Counted from the stretch's first letter, positions 27,376 through 38,994 are shown. The stretch is DNA of 46,717 nucleotides from Kofleriaceae bacterium (GCA_018058095.1 JAGPCO010000054.1:1-46717), one strand, 5' to 3'. Notes: a model not told the origin generated them from the letters alone. Translations and numbers: made by a program.

Positions 27376-29538
27376 TCACGCCGCCTGGCTGGCCCGCGCC
27401 GCGGCGACGATCGCGTCGGCCAGGGCGCCGGCGCGGCTCGCCAGCGCCGGGTCGGTCGCGCCGCCGAACTCGACCGCGTACAGCAGCTCGGTCAGCTCGG
27501 TCAGCTCGGCCGCCGCCACGCCGCGCCGGTCACGCCAGGCCTGCGCGCGCTCGCGCCCGGTCAGGGCCGGGTCGCGCGCCAGGCCGCGTCGCCCGAGCGC
27601 GGTCAGCGCCCGCTGGTAGTGCGCGGCGACCACGCCGGTGGGGCTGCCGCGCCGTCCGCCCAGCCAGCCCGGCGCGCCGCCGCCGCGCCGCCGCCGTAGC
27701 CACCAGGCCGCGGCCAGCACGAGCGCGCCGGCGCCGATCGCGAGCGGCACGGCGTGGTCGACGACCCAGGCCTTGGCGGTCCGGGCCGCGCCGGAGACCC
27801 ACCGTCCGGCCTGCTTGAACGCGCGGCCGACCCCGCGGAACAGCGCCAGCTGCTGGTGCAGGTCGTACTCGATGACCCACTTGGTCCACTGGAAGCGCAG
27901 CGTGTCGAGCCAGCGCCCCATCCGCGCCAGCACGCCGGACGAGCCGCGGCCGAGGCGATCGATCTCGCCGGCCGGGGTCGGATCGAACGTGACCCAGCCG
28001 TGGCCCGGGAAGTACACCTCGGCCCACGAGTGGGCGTCGCCGGCGCGCACCGCGACGTAGCCGTCGTACTCGTTCCACTCGCCGCCGTAGAAGCCGTTGA
28101 CGTTGCGGGTGGCGATGCCGGCCGCGCGCGCCAGCACCGCGAAGGCGGAGGCGAAGTACTCGCAGTGACCCTGCTTGCGGTCGAACAGGAAGAAGTCGAC
28201 CGGCTCCTGCGCGCCGGGGTCGACCAGGGTCAGCGTGTAGCCGAGGTTGGCCTCGAGCCAGCTGGCGATGGCCGTGGCCTTGTCGAAGGTGTTGTCGTAC
28301 GGCGCGGTCAGCTCGGCGGCCAGGGCCCGGGTCCGCGCGGTGATCTCGGTCGGCAGCTGCAGGTACATGGCCAGCGTCGGCGGCACCGGGTCGCGCAGCG
28401 CGCGCAGGTGGGCCGGGTCGGGCGGGCTCAGGTCCGACCAGGCCTGGTAGTGCAGCTTGTCGCCGTGCGGGAAGCGGACCTCGCCGCCGTGGGCGTCGAC
28501 CCGGCGCGGCGGGCGGATGGGCAGAGGGATGTCGAACCGGGCTGGTGTCGACGCCGCGAACAGCACGTCGCTGTCGAGCGGCTCGAGCCAGATGTCCTGC
28601 TGCACGGCCGGGGCCGCCACCGTCTCGGCCAGGTCGCGCACCTCGTGGCCGAGGCGGTAGCCCAGGCTGTACTTGGTCTCGGGCGCCGCGCGCGACCGGG
28701 TCCACTCCCCGAACCGGTACTGGTCGTACGACACGCCGCGCCAGTGGATGGGGGTGGCGCGCCGGCCGCCGAAGCGCTCGGCGATCTCGACCCGCATGAC
28801 CACGGTGCTGTCGTTCTTGATGCGGCCGTGGCCGCCCAGCTTGACGCCGTTGTCGGAGAAGCCGGCCATGGTCAGCCCGCCGCGCTTGGACAGGAACATG
28901 CCGGCGCCGATGCGGGGGATGGCGAGGAAGGCGGTGGCCGAGGCCGCGAACACCACCAGCGACACCGCGCCGGTGCCGAGGAAGAAGCCGCGGCCGACGA
29001 TACGGCGCGAGCCGAGGATGCGCTGGACCTCGACCCGCTCCGACCGATCGTCGGCGTGCTTGAGCAGGAAGTTGTCCTCCATCTCGCGCCGGAGGTGGAA
29101 CAGGATGAGGGCCCAGGTCGAGGTCAGGACGAAGCCGAGGAAGGCAACGCCGTAGGCGAGGTCGGCGTTGAGGACCGAGCCGGCCACCAGCATGAGGAAA
29201 CACAGGAGGTACAGCTGCAGCCAGTCGCGGGCGGCGCGCCGGTTGTAGGCCTTGGCCACGGCCAGCCAGATCAGGAACTCGGCGCCGGCGCCGACGAAGT
29301 CGCCGGTGGCCGCCCCGGACAGGACGACGTAGGCCAGGGCCAGCAGCGAGGCCAGGTTCCAGGCCAGGGTCCAGCGCTCGACCCGGACCCGGGGCGCCTC
29401 CCACCACCACGAGCCGATCAGGGCGAGCGTGCCGCCCAGGGTGGCGATGGCGCCGACACCGCCGCCGCCGACGAGGGCGAGGAAGGCGCACCCCAGCATG
29501 GCGTAGCTGGTGACCTTGTGCGACAGCCCGAAGCGCAC
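27376..29538 (-). CDS. TgpA-like membrane protein with transglutaminase domain
   Basis: 720 residues. The N-terminal 210 residues contain about six membrane segments. The periplasmic core (transglutaminase-like superfamily) has the full Cys-His-Asp triad: Cys459 (KQGHCEYFASAF), His503 (GDAHSWAEVYF) and Asp519 (TFDPTP). One membrane segment near 605-625 precedes a cytoplasmic helical tail. It is the third gene of a moxR-DUF58-transglutaminase operon, a common arrangement whose exact role is unclear. GTG 29538 lies at the edge of a 90-bp inverted-repeat element; ATG 29499, 13 codons inside, is an alternative start. Confidence 0.88.
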   Translation of the reverse strand: MRFGLSHKVTSYAMLGCAFLALVGGGGVGAIATLGGTLALIGSWWWEAPRVRVERWTLAWNLASLLALAYVVLSGAATGDFVGAGAEFLIWLAVAKAYNRRAARDWLQLYLLCFLMLVAGSVLNADLAYGVAFLGFVLTSTWALILFHLRREMEDNFLLKHADDRSERVEVQRILGSRRIVGRGFFLGTGAVSLVVFAASATAFLAIPRIGAGMFLSKRGGLTMAGFSDNGVKLGGHGRIKNDSTVVMRVEIAERFGGRRATPIHWRGVSYDQYRFGEWTRSRAAPETKYSLGYRLGHEVRDLAETVAAPAVQQDIWLEPLDSDVLFAASTPARFDIPLPIRPPRRVDAHGGEVRFPHGDKLHYQAWSDLSPPDPAHLRALRDPVPPTLAMYLQLPTEITARTRALAAELTAPYDNTFDKATAIASWLEANLGYTLTLVDPGAQEPVDFFLFDRKQGHCEYFASAFAVLARAAGIATRNVNGFYGGEWNEYDGYVAVRAGDAHSWAEVYFPGHGWVTFDPTPAGEIDRLGRGSSGVLARMGRWLDTLRFQWTKWVIEYDLHQQLALFRGVGRAFKQAGRWVSGAARTAKAWVVDHAVPLAIGAGALVLAAAWWLRRRRGGGAPGWLGGRRGSPTGVVAAHYQRALTALGRRGLARDPALTGRERAQAWRDRRGVAAAELTELTELLYAVEFGGATDPALASRAGALADAIVAAARASQAA

Positions 29539-29623
29539 TAGTGCTCCGACCGGGTGATGATGATTGCACGCGATCGGCGATGGATCGCCGGCCCGGTGCG
29601 ATCAGAATTGCCCGGTCGGAGCA

Positions 29624-29627
<4 letters not shown>
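29538..29627. repeat. 90-bp element with 17-bp perfect inverted repeats
   Basis: CTAGTGCTCCGACCGGG (29538-29554) is exactly inverted at 29611-29627. The unit begins and ends with CTAG. On the coding (minus) strand its first arm supplies the TAG stop of DUF58, and its second arm holds a GGAG site 5 nt before the GTG of the transglutaminase gene. A smaller hairpin, GGCGAT-GG-ATCGCC, lies inside. In mRNA the outer arms would form a long stem that hides the GGAG. It may be a small mobile element or a translational control structure. Confidence 0.75.
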
Positions 29628-30805
<1,178 letters not shown>

Positions 30806-30808
30806 GGC

Positions 30809-31801
30809 TCAGCGCGCCGAGCCGTCGGGGGCGGCGGTGCGGGCCAGGATGTCGGTGATGACCCGCTCGGCCTCGGCCCGGGCCCGGCCGAGCGAGTCGT
30901 GGCCGGCGGTGAGGGTCAGGCGGTGCGCCAGCGCGCGCCCGGCCAGGCCCTTGAAGTCGTCGGGCACGCAGTAGGCCCGGCCGTCGACGAAGGCCGCGGC
31001 CTGGGCCGCGCGGTACCAGCCGAGCGCGCCGCGGGTCGAGATGCCGACCGCGACCGACGGCGCCTTGCGCGTGGCCTCGACCACGGTCATGGCGTAGTCG
31101 AGCAGGGCGTCGCTCACGGTGACCGCCTCGACCGCGTCCTGCGCCACCCGCACCGTCGCCAGATCGATGGCCGGCTGCAGGCGGCCGACCGGGTCGCCGC
31201 CGCCGCGGTCGCGCAGCAGCTCGCGCTCGATGGCCCGGGCCGGGTAGCCCATCTGGATGCGCAGCAGGAACCGGTCCATCTGCGACTCGGGCAGCGGGTA
31301 GGTCCCGAAATGCTCGGCCGGGTTCTGCGTGGCCAGCACCACGAAGGGCTGCTCGAGGTGGTGGGTCGTGTTGTCGACCGAGACCTGGCCGTCGCTCATG
31401 GCCTCGAGCAGGGCCGACTGGGTCCGCGGCGTGGTCCGGTTGATCTCGTCGGCGACGATGACGTTGGCGAAGATCGGGCCCTGCTTGAACTCGAACACCC
31501 GGCCGCTGTCGTCGTAGATCGACACGCCGACGATGTCCGACGGCAGCAGGTCGCTGGTGAACTGGATGCGGCGGAACGAGCCGCCGAGCGCGGCGGCCAG
31601 GGCCCGGGCCAGCGTGGTCTTGCCGACGCCTGGCACGTCCTCCACCAGCAGGTGGCCGCGCGCGAGCAGGGTGATGACGGCGGCGCGGATGGCGTCGGGC
31701 TTGCCGCGCACGACCGCCGCCACCGCGGCCTCGAGGCGATGCACCGCGGCGACCAGGTCGCGCAGCTCGGGGGTGCCCGGGGCGGGCAGGACCGCTGGCA
31801 T
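30809..31801 (-). CDS. MoxR family AAA+ ATPase
   Basis: 330 residues. Walker A is GVGKTT at 58-63, Walker B is VIVADE with Asp118/Glu119, and MoxR-typical segments include [45 protein letters not shown] and [23 protein letters not shown]. MoxR ATPases act as chaperones for complexes built from vWA-domain proteins. It heads the operon with DUF58 and the transglutaminase. ATG 31801 is chosen because a TATACT box ends 8 nt before it; a longer frame would run through that promoter. Confidence 0.92.
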   Translation of the reverse strand: MPAVLPAPGTPELRDLVAAVHRLEAAVAAVVRGKPDAIRAAVITLLARGHLLVEDVPGVGKTTLARALAAALGGSFRRIQFTSDLLPSDIVGVSIYDDSGRVFEFKQGPIFANVIVADEINRTTPRTQSALLEAMSDGQVSVDNTTHHLEQPFVVLATQNPAEHFGTYPLPESQMDRFLLRIQMGYPARAIERELLRDRGGGDPVGRLQPAIDLATVRVAQDAVEAVTVSDALLDYAMTVVEATRKAPSVAVGISTRGALGWYRAAQAAAFVDGRAYCVPDDFKGLAGRALAHRLTLTAGHDSLGRARAEAERVITDILARTAAPDGSAR

Positions 31802-31809
31802 GTCGCGCC

Positions 31810-31815
31810 AGTATA
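31810..31815 (-). promoter_or_regulatory. -10 box (TATACT) of the moxR operon
   Basis: TATACT on the minus strand ends 8 nt before ATG 31801, with no ribosome site between, so the operon transcript is probably leaderless. It lies just downstream of the terminator of the preceding gene. Confidence 0.55.
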
Positions 31816-31830
31816 GCCGCAAAACGGCGA

Positions 31831-31850
31831 CGGGGCCCCGAGGGGCCCCG
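31831..31850 (-). terminator. GC hairpin after the Bax inhibitor-1 family gene
   Basis: CGGGGCCCC-GA-GGGGCCCCG is a 20-bp near-perfect palindrome lying between the stop at 31900 and the moxR promoter. No U-tract follows. The position fits termination of the upstream gene. Confidence 0.55.
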
Positions 31851-31899
31851 CCTGTGTCACCGCCGATGTAGGTGCCGGTGGTCGGCGCCCGTGCCGGCG

Positions 31900-32646
31900 C
31901 TAGTCGTTGCCGCGCAGCGACATGAGGAGCCGGAGCACGTGCCAGAACATGGTGGCAACGGTCCCGAAGAGCATCAACGCCGCCGCGACGTGATAGGTCG
32001 GCGGGAAGTCGCGCATGATCGCGCTGGTCTCGTAAAGCACGTAGCCGGCCATGAGGGCCACCATGAGGCCGGAGAAGACCGCCCCCAGGCTGAATCCGAA
32101 CAGCATCGAGGCCACGACGGTGCCGAGGGCCGCGAACCCGCCGATCATCAGCGCGCCGCGCATGAAGGAGAAGTCCTTCTTGCTGATGAACACGGTCAGC
32201 GTGAGGCCCACAAAGATGACCATCGTGATGGCGGCGGCCTGGGTGACGATGGCGATCGGGCTGGTCGTCGTGCTCTTGGCGAACTTGAAGAACACGACCC
32301 AGATCAGCGGCTGAAACAGGAGTGCGTACGACAGCACGCCGATCCCGAGCCCGACGTACTGCAGCGCTGGCGAGGCCTGCGACTTCGCCAGCTTCTCCGC
32401 CACCCAGCCGACCGCCATGAAGGCGACGATGACCAGCAGCCAGGACATGCCTGAGGTCATCTTCACCGACATCTTGAAGCTGAACTCGGACTGGTATCGG
32501 AACAGGTAGGCCGTCAGGCCGGCGAACGCCAGCAACGCGACGCCGAGGTGGGCGTAGGTGCGGCGCAGGAACGCGACGCGCTCGCTGACGCCGAGCGTCG
32601 CGACGGCGCCTCGAATCGGACGAGAGCTAGCTTGAGCAAAGGCCAT
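31900..32646 (-). CDS. Bax inhibitor-1/YccA family membrane protein
   Basis: 248 residues with about seven membrane segments, beginning [16 protein letters not shown] and ending with [22 protein letters not shown]. The order and spacing match bacterial BI-1/YccA/YbhL proteins, including [13 protein letters not shown] in the penultimate loop with the conserved acidic residue. Relatives act as calcium-leak channels or modulate membrane proteases. ATG 32646 has GGAGG 7 nt upstream; the ATG two codons earlier would be only 1 nt from that site. It appears monocistronic, with a hairpin downstream. Confidence 0.88.
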   Translation of the reverse strand: MAFAQASSRPIRGAVATLGVSERVAFLRRTYAHLGVALLAFAGLTAYLFRYQSEFSFKMSVKMTSGMSWLLVIVAFMAVGWVAEKLAKSQASPALQYVGLGIGVLSYALLFQPLIWVVFFKFAKSTTTSPIAIVTQAAAITMVIFVGLTLTVFISKKDFSFMRGALMIGGFAALGTVVASMLFGFSLGAVFSGLMVALMAGYVLYETSAIMRDFPPTYHVAAALMLFGTVATMFWHVLRLLMSLRGND

Positions 32647-32725
32647 GGTCATCCCTCCAGGTGTTGTGCGATCTGTAGCACGAAGCGACCGGGCGTCGAG
32701 GGGCGTGGGTGGCCCCGGCGCTCGC

Positions 32726-33646
32726 TCAAGGGCCCCGGCTGAACTGGGCCAGGTAGTCGACCGCCAGCCCGACCCCCTGCACGCCGAGGCGCAGCTCGGC
32801 GCCGACCTCCAGCCGTACCTCGGCCGACACCGTCGGCGCCGGGGCGCCACCGCCGGCGGTGTGATGGCACGCCACCTTCTGCGCCTCGACGCTGGCCTCG
32901 AGGACGGCCGCGAACGGCCCGAGCGTGAAGGCGGTCGGGGTCGAGGCGAAGGTGCTGTACGCGCCTGACATCAGCTGGGTGATCTTGAGGCCGGTCGCCG
33001 TGGCCGGGCCGGGCGGGCGGTACACCTCGCAGTAGGCGCGGTCGTTACCTCGGACGCTGGTCGAGAGGGTCACCTGCTGGGGCGCATCGGAACTCCCGAT
33101 CTCCAGCAGGTCGCCCGCCACGATCACCAGATCCTCCCGGGTCGGCGTCACGATGCGGACGATCGCGCCGTCGCCGCGGGCGACGACCAGGCGATCGCCC
33201 TCGAGCACGGCGTCAGCGCCCAGGCGCAGCGACGGGTCGCCCTGATGCATGGGCAGGAACAGCAGCAGGCGGTCCCCTTCGTCCGCGGGCCGCGGGTCGC
33301 AGTAGTCGGGCAGGCCGTCGGCGTCGCCGTCGAGGTCGCTGGCGCCGATCGTGCTGGGGTCGAGGAACGGGCACGGGTCGCAGGTGTCGCCAGCCCGGTC
33401 CCCGTCTTCGTCGTGCTGGTCGGCGTTGCTCACCCCTGGGCAGTTGTCGCGGGCGTCGTCGACGCCGTCCCCGTCTACATCGGCGGCCGCGGCATCGGGC
33501 CCGGTCGCCGGCGCGCACATCCCCGCCTGGCACACCAGGCCCGCAGGGCAGGCCAGGTTGGGCCCACACGGCAGCGCCGTCGGCGGGCTGGCGAAGCAGG
33601 CGGCGGTCAGCCCGAGCGCGCCGGCCAGCAGCGTCCCGCCGTGCAT
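32726..33646 (-). CDS. Lipoprotein with thrombospondin type-3-like calcium repeats, paralogue 1
   Basis: 306 residues. A signal peptide ends in LGLTAAC (lipobox), and a cysteine-rich stretch (PCGPNLACPAGLVCQAGMC) follows. The acidic part has DVDGDGVDDARDNCPGVSNADQHDEDGDRAGDTC, the pattern of thrombospondin type-3/calcium-binding repeats found in surface proteins. A C-terminal domain of about 180 residues (GDRLVVARGDG, RAYCEVYRPP, ending QFSRGP) is shared with the next gene and is otherwise unknown to me. ATG 33646 lies 6 nt after TACGAT. It is probably surface-exposed or outer-membrane anchored. Confidence 0.75.
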   Translation of the reverse strand: MHGGTLLAGALGLTAACFASPPTALPCGPNLACPAGLVCQAGMCAPATGPDAAAADVDGDGVDDARDNCPGVSNADQHDEDGDRAGDTCDPCPFLDPSTIGASDLDGDADGLPDYCDPRPADEGDRLLLFLPMHQGDPSLRLGADAVLEGDRLVVARGDGAIVRIVTPTREDLVIVAGDLLEIGSSDAPQQVTLSTSVRGNDRAYCEVYRPPGPATATGLKITQLMSGAYSTFASTPTAFTLGPFAAVLEASVEAQKVACHHTAGGGAPAPTVSAEVRLEVGAELRLGVQGVGLAVDYLAQFSRGP

Positions 33647-33652
33647 CCGGCC

Positions 33653-33658
33653 ATCGTA
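33653..33658 (-). promoter_or_regulatory. -10 box (TACGAT), leaderless start
   Basis: TACGAT on the minus strand ends 6 nt before ATG 33646. It lies in the 64-bp gap between the two lipoprotein paralogues, so each has its own promoter. Confidence 0.5.
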
Positions 33659-33710
33659 CCAGCGCGGGCGCACCCGGCGCGGCCCCATCACCGGAGCAGC
33701 CAGCGACCGG

Positions 33711-34679
33711 TCACGGTCCGCGGACCTGGGCCAGGAACGTCAGCCGGGCCTCGATCCCGTTGAGGCCGACGTAGATCTCGGTGCCGGGGCGGAGGTCAGG
33801 CGCCGCCGACGACAGCCCGGGTGAACCCGGTGCCGCGGGGAGGTCGCAGCTGGCCCGGTCGGCGCTGGCCGAGGCGTGGAAGGTCATGACGTAGCTGCCG
33901 GGCACGATGTCGACCGGGAGCATCGCCAGGTCGGCCGCGGTCCCGCCGGCGCGGTTGACCAGCGCGAACTTGGCCTGCGGGCTGGCCACACCGGCGTACA
34001 GCTCGCAGTACACACCGTCCAGGCCGACCCGCGACACCTCGAGGTAGAGCTGGCGCGCCGAGGTCGGGGCGATGCTCAGGAGTTCGAAGCCCAGCGTCAG
34101 CGTGTCGTCGCCGGTCGCGCTGGCGACGCTGACCCAGCGGAACCCGGCGCGGGCGTCGACGCGGAGGTGATCCCCCTCGAAGGTCGAGCCCGAGGCCATG
34201 GTGACGCCGGCGACCGGGCCGGTGAACGGCACGAACACGGCCAGGTCGTGGTCGGCGCCCTCGCTCGGGTCACACGTGCCGGTCAGGCCGTCGCCATCGG
34301 CGTCGGCCTCATCGGAGTCGGTCCCGTCCCACGGGCACGGGTCACACCGGTCGCCGAGTGTGTCGAGGTCCTCGTCGTGCTGGTCCGGGTTGGCGCGGGC
34401 CGGGCAGTTGTCGGCGCCGTTGCGGATGCCGTCGGCGTCATCGTCAGCGTCGGGCCCGGCGTCGGGTCCGGGCATGGGCCCACCGTCGACCGACCCTCCG
34501 GTATCGATGCCGCCAGCATCGGTGCTCGAGCCCGCCTGGCACGTCCCGGCCACGCAGGCCTGGTCGACCGGGCAGGGTAGGGCCGGACCACACGGCAGCC
34601 CGGCGGTCCCGTCGAAGCAGCCGGCGCCGGCCAGGGCCACCGCCGCGCTCCACGCGATCAGGATGCCGGGCCCGCGCAC
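33711..34679 (-). CDS. Lipoprotein with thrombospondin type-3-like calcium repeats, paralogue 2
   Basis: 322 residues from GTG 34679. The lipobox is LAGAGC, followed by [20 protein letters not shown], a Gly/Asp/Pro linker, and [41 protein letters not shown] with the same Asp-rich repeats as paralogue 1. The C-terminal domain ([25 protein letters not shown], ending QVRGP) aligns by eye with paralogue 1. The pair are tandem duplicates that have diverged well. The function is unknown; calcium-stabilised adhesion or surface decoration is a reasonable guess. Confidence 0.75.
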   Translation of the reverse strand: MRGPGILIAWSAAVALAGAGCFDGTAGLPCGPALPCPVDQACVAGTCQAGSSTDAGGIDTGGSVDGGPMPGPDAGPDADDDADGIRNGADNCPARANPDQHDEDLDTLGDRCDPCPWDGTDSDEADADGDGLTGTCDPSEGADHDLAVFVPFTGPVAGVTMASGSTFEGDHLRVDARAGFRWVSVASATGDDTLTLGFELLSIAPTSARQLYLEVSRVGLDGVYCELYAGVASPQAKFALVNRAGGTAADLAMLPVDIVPGSYVMTFHASASADRASCDLPAAPGSPGLSSAAPDLRPGTEIYVGLNGIEARLTFLAQVRGP

Positions 34680-34685
34680 CGGGCG

Positions 34686-34691
34686 ATGGTA
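34686..34691 (-). promoter_or_regulatory. -10 box (TACCAT), leaderless start
   Basis: TACCAT on the minus strand ends 6 nt before GTG 34679, identical in sequence and spacing to the sites before the genes at 7836 and 25134. Confidence 0.5.
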
Positions 34692-34749
34692 GCAGCGCGG
34701 TGGCCCGGATCGGCGACGATCTCCGCGCTCGGGCCCGCGCCCACGCGGC

Positions 34750-35718
<969 letters not shown>

Positions 35719-35730
35719 GTCAGGTTCCTT

Positions 35731-36555
35731 TCAGATGCACTTGGCTTCGTCGGCCAGCTTCTTCACGAGGGTGGGGACGTCGGCGACCAGCTGGCCGGCG
35801 GCGCGCGGCGGCGGCAGCGCCACCGACAGCTCGCGGATGACCGGCGCGCCGGCGGTGGGGAAGTCGGCCAGCTTCTTGGCGTCGAGCGGCTTCTTCTTGG
35901 CGGCCATGATGCCCTTGAGCGAGGGCAGGCGGGCGCCGTCACCCTGGTAGGCGAAGCTGGCCGGGGTCACGCCGTTCTGCACGCTCTTGCCGGCGACGAT
36001 GCGCAGGTCGACCGTGACCACCGCCGGCAGGGCGACGCGCTTGTACTCGACGCCGCCGTCGATCTCGCGGCCGACGGTCATGGCCTTGCGGTCGGCGCCG
36101 AGCTCGACCGTGGCGGCGAACGTCGCCTGCGGCCAGCCCAGCTTGGCCGCCAGCATCTGCCCGACCTGGTTGGCGTCGCCGTCGACGGCTTGCTTGCCCA
36201 TGAGGACCAGGTCCGGCTTCTCGGCCTCGATCACCGCCTGCAGCACCCGCACGACCACGCCGCTGTCGATCGACTTGTCGTCGGTGGCGACGTGGATGGC
36301 GCGGTCGGCGCCCATGGCCAGGGCGGTGCGCAGCTCCTTGGCGGCGTCGTCGGGGCCGAGGGTGAGGACGACGATCTCGCCGGCGCCGCGTGCGCCGGTC
36401 TCGCCGTTCTCGAGCAGGCGCAGCGCGGTCTCGACCGCGTACTCGTCGAACGGGTTGACGATCCAGGTGGCGCCGGTCAGGTCGAGCGCGCCGTCCTTGA
36501 GCTTGGTCTTCTGGGCCGGGTCGGGGACCCGCTTGATGGGGACGAGGATCTTCAC
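35731..36555 (-). CDS. etfB: Electron transfer flavoprotein beta subunit
   Basis: 274 residues, AMP-binding partner of EtfA. It starts KILVPIKRVPDP and contains NPFDEYAVETALRL, VVLTLGPDDAAKELRTALAMGADRAIHV, DLVLMGKQAVDGDANQVGQMLAAKLGWPQ and the beta-subunit signature region around VEYKRVALPAVVTVDLRI. GTG 36555 has AAGGAG 7 nt upstream, and that site overlaps the end of the regulator gene, so the pair are coupled. Confidence 0.95.
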   Translation of the reverse strand: MKILVPIKRVPDPAQKTKLKDGALDLTGATWIVNPFDEYAVETALRLLENGETGARGAGEIVVLTLGPDDAAKELRTALAMGADRAIHVATDDKSIDSGVVVRVLQAVIEAEKPDLVLMGKQAVDGDANQVGQMLAAKLGWPQATFAATVELGADRKAMTVGREIDGGVEYKRVALPAVVTVDLRIVAGKSVQNGVTPASFAYQGDGARLPSLKGIMAAKKKPLDAKKLADFPTAGAPVIRELSVALPPPRAAGQLVADVPTLVKKLADEAKCI

Positions 36556-36558
36556 GGG

Positions 36559-37257
36559 TTATCTCCTTGCGTGGTCGGCATCCTGGCCGGCGGAACGCGC
36601 GACCAGGCCAGTGGTGACGAGGTGCGCGGCCCAGTCGGCCGCGCGGACGATATCGAACTTCTTGCCGCGGGAGGGCGCGCCGGCCCGCGATGCACCGCGG
36701 GCCGCGTCGCCGTCGGCGGCGAGCAGCCACGCGGTGGCCAGCTCGTCGAGCATGCCGAAGATCATGCGGGCGGCGATGGGCGGCGGCACGGTGGCGGTCA
36801 GCTCGCCGCTCTTCTGGCCGTCGGCGACGATGGTCGCCAGCTGGCGCAGGAAGGCGGCGAAGTGCGGGTTGTCGTACTCCTTCATGAACTTCGAGCTCTG
36901 GCGCAGCTCGACGGTCAGCACCTCGGCCACCTGCGGCTGGTCGTGCACCAGCTGCAGGAAGGCGCGCACGAACGTGGTGAGGCGGGCGCGGGCGCCGACG
37001 ACCGGGGCGATGGCCGCGGCCAGGTGGGCGTTGACCCGCTCCATCCGGCTCTCGAACAGGGAGATGAGCAGGTCGTCCTTGCTCTTGAAGTAGAGGTAGA
37101 TGGTGCCGTCGGCCACCCCGGCCTCGCGGGCGACGTCGGCGACCTTGGCCGAGAAGAAGCCGTCGCGCCCGAAGATACGCTCGGCCGCGTCGAGGATGCG
37201 GGCGCGCTTGGCGCTGGCCGCGGCGGTGACGGCGGGGGGCGCTGAATGAGCCGTCAT
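36559..37257 (-). CDS. fadR: TetR family fatty-acid regulator (FadR of the Bacillus type)
   Basis: 232 residues. The helix-turn-helix (about 38-60, [34 protein letters not shown]) is strikingly like B. subtilis FadR (YsiA), a TetR repressor of beta-oxidation genes that is released by long-chain acyl-CoA. In Bacillus it is also co-encoded with etfB and etfA. The start codon lies inside a palindrome matching the Bacillus FadR box, so autoregulation is likely. The C-terminal ligand domain is of ordinary length. It ends 3 nt before etfB. Confidence 0.85.
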   Translation of the reverse strand: MTAHSAPPAVTAAASAKRARILDAAERIFGRDGFFSAKVADVAREAGVADGTIYLYFKSKDDLLISLFESRMERVNAHLAAAIAPVVGARARLTTFVRAFLQLVHDQPQVAEVLTVELRQSSKFMKEYDNPHFAAFLRQLATIVADGQKSGELTATVPPPIAARMIFGMLDELATAWLLAADGDAARGASRAGAPSRGKKFDIVRAADWAAHLVTTGLVARSAGQDADHARR

Positions 37258-37263
37258 TCAGCG
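37240..37263. promoter_or_regulatory. FadR-type operator overlapping the fadR start codon
   Basis: A perfect palindrome with 10-bp arms around GCCG; its core is TGAATGA-N4-TCATTCA. I recall the B. subtilis FadR consensus as TGAATGA-N4-TCATTC, which it matches. It covers the fadR ATG (37255-37257). A TATCAC -10-like box at 37267-37272 lies just upstream, so binding would cover the transcription start and block the fadR-etfBA operon. Confidence 0.8.
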
Positions 37264-37383
37264 CGAGTGATAGCGGCCGCAGGCGGAGCCGTCAAGGCTG
37301 AAGGCCCGGGCCGATCGACTGTGGCCATTCGTCGCGGTCGGGCTCGTCGTCGTGCCGACGCCGGTCGCCGGCCCCGGCCCCGG

Positions 37384-37412
37384 TTGCGTCGCCGGGCCGA
37401 CGGCGCTACAAC
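37384..37412 (+). promoter_or_regulatory. Promoter of the thioredoxin-fold lipoprotein gene
   Basis: TTGCGT (37384-37389), a 17-nt spacer and TACAAC (37407-37412) precede GTG 37420 by 7 nt. The geometry is ideal for sigma-70 with a leaderless transcript, although the -10 lacks the terminal T. Confidence 0.5.
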
Positions 37413-37419
37413 CCTCCTC

Positions 37420-38355
37420 GTGCCAACCACGCGATTTTCCGCGCGATTGATCGCGCGCCCCCTCCTCGTCGCCGCCGCGCTGATGCCCTTCCTCAGCGGC
37501 GCCGCCTGCGAGAAGAAGTCCAGCGGCAAGACCGACCCGGCCGGCGCGGTGACCGCGCTCGACAAGGTCAGCGCACCGGTCGACAAGACCGCGCTGCCCG
37601 GCATCGACGTGGCCAAGCTGCCGGCCAAGAGCCAGGACCTCTTCTACAAGCTGGTCGGCACGTTGACCTCGCCGTGCGGCAAGGCCCACAGCCTGCGCAC
37701 CAGCGTCAGCTCCGACACCGAGTGCAAGCGCGCGCCGTTCGCGGCCCGCTACGTCGCCGCGCTGATCGAGGATGAGGCGCCCGAGGACGTCGTGCGCGAG
37801 CAGTACGAGACCAAGTACAAGAAGGCGGCGGGCGCCGCCAAGACCTTCCAGCTCGACGGGGTGCCGCACAGCGGCCCGACCGACGCGCCGGTGGTGCTGG
37901 TCGAGTTCTTCGACTACGGCTGCCCGTCGTGCCAGGCCGCGCACCCGGTGCTCGAGGAGGTCATGAGCAAGGCCGGCACGAGCGCCGTCATCTACTACAA
38001 GCAGTACCCGCTCGTCGGCAAGCACCCCGACTCGATGTCGGCCGCCCAGGCCGCGCTGGCCGCCGACAAGCAGGGCAAGTTCAAGGAGATGCACGGCGTC
38101 CTGTTCGAGAACTCGCCGCTGCACAAGAAGGAGTCGGTCCTGACCTACGCCCAGAAGCTCGGCCTGGACCTGCCGACCTTCGAGGCCGACTACGCCGCCG
38201 CCGAGGCCAGGGTCAAGGCCGAGATGGCCGAGGGCGACGCGGTCGGGGTCGACCACACGCCGACCCTGTTCTTCGCCGGGCGCGAGTACGAGGGGCCGAT
38301 GATGGCCAAGTACCTGGGCATGTGGATCGAGGAGGAAGTGGCGGTGAATCGATGA
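37420..38355 (+). CDS. DsbA-like thioredoxin-fold lipoprotein
   Basis: 311 residues. Signal peptide and lipobox LSGAAC (Cys30). A helical spacer of about 110 residues contains two cysteines. A DsbA/DsbG-type thioredoxin fold follows with [23 protein letters not shown] (CPSC, Cys168/Cys171) and a cis-proline loop in [11 protein letters not shown]. It probably oxidises or isomerises disulphides in exported proteins, or acts as a peroxidatic thiol protein. GTG 37420 is fixed by the -10 and by the signal peptide. Its stop overlaps the TlpA-like gene (ATGA). Confidence 0.82.
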   Translation: MPTTRFSARLIARPLLVAAALMPFLSGAACEKKSSGKTDPAGAVTALDKVSAPVDKTALPGIDVAKLPAKSQDLFYKLVGTLTSPCGKAHSLRTSVSSDTECKRAPFAARYVAALIEDEAPEDVVREQYETKYKKAAGAAKTFQLDGVPHSGPTDAPVVLVEFFDYGCPSCQAAHPVLEEVMSKAGTSAVIYYKQYPLVGKHPDSMSAAQAALAADKQGKFKEMHGVLFENSPLHKKESVLTYAQKLGLDLPTFEADYAAAEARVKAEMAEGDAVGVDHTPTLFFAGREYEGPMMAKYLGMWIEEEVAVNR

Positions 38356-38894
38356 GCCAGCCGATCCGTCTCACCACCATGCGCCGCCCCGCCGTGGTCG
38401 TCACCCTGGTCGCCACCGTCGCCCTCGCCCTGGCGCGGCCGGCGCAGGCCGAGATCGCGGTGGGTGATCGTGCACCCGAGCTCGACATCGCCAAGAGCGA
38501 GGCCGGCCGCCCGTTCCGGATCAAGAGCTACCGCGGCAAGTGGGTGCTGGTGACCTTCGGTGGCTCGTGGTGCAAGCCGTGCAAGGCCGAGCTGCCGGCG
38601 TGGGACAAGCTGGCCCCGGAGTATCGCGGCAAGGTGACCTTCGTCGCCGTCAACATCGACAACGACCCGAAGAAGGGCAAGAAGTTCAACGACAAGTTGA
38701 AGCTGCGCAACCTGACCCGGGTGTACCTGCCGGCCGACGCCGCCGTCGGCGACGACGCCTACGAGACCGGCACCTTCCCCAGCACGTTCGTCATCGACCC
38801 CAAGGGCATCATCCGCTTCGTCCACCGCGGCTACGAGTCGGGTGACGCCGGCAAGGTGCGCGAGGCGCTCGGCAAGCTGCTCGGCCAGGCCTGA
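38352..38894 (+). CDS. TlpA/ResA-like secreted thioredoxin
   Basis: 180 residues. A signal peptide ([19 protein letters not shown]) is followed by a TlpA-type AhpC/TSA fold: [36 protein letters not shown] (CKPC, Cys74/Cys77), FVAVNIDND and [20 protein letters not shown] with the cis-proline region. It acts outside the cytoplasm as a reducing thiol protein. Translational coupling to the DsbA-like lipoprotein suggests that they work together on extracytoplasmic disulphides, and the many cysteine-rich lipoproteins in this window are possible clients (inference). Confidence 0.85.
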   Translation: MSQPIRLTTMRRPAVVVTLVATVALALARPAQAEIAVGDRAPELDIAKSEAGRPFRIKSYRGKWVLVTFGGSWCKPCKAELPAWDKLAPEYRGKVTFVAVNIDNDPKKGKKFNDKLKLRNLTRVYLPADAAVGDDAYETGTFPSTFVIDPKGIIRFVHRGYESGDAGKVREALGKLLGQA

Positions 38895-38988
38895 CGGCCC
38901 TGGGCTGGCGTCAGCGGCAGGGTAGGTCGCCGGGCCCCGGCGCGGAAATGTGCAACCCGGCCGGGCCGGTTGCCTCCTTGCTGCCGTG

Positions 38989-38994
38989 TACGAT
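38989..38994 (+). promoter_or_regulatory. -10 box (TACGAT) of the export operon
   Basis: TACGAT ends 6 nt before a GTG at 39001, the same arrangement as other operon heads. Transcription would start at or near 39001, 158 nt before the ABC ATPase gene. The 106-bp gap 38895-39000 also contains an imperfect 20-bp palindrome around 38953-38972. Confidence 0.5.

Noticed and set aside
38953..38972. 20-bp palindrome upstream of the export operon as an operator
   Set aside because: The halves differ at two positions, and GC-only near-palindromes are common by chance in this DNA.
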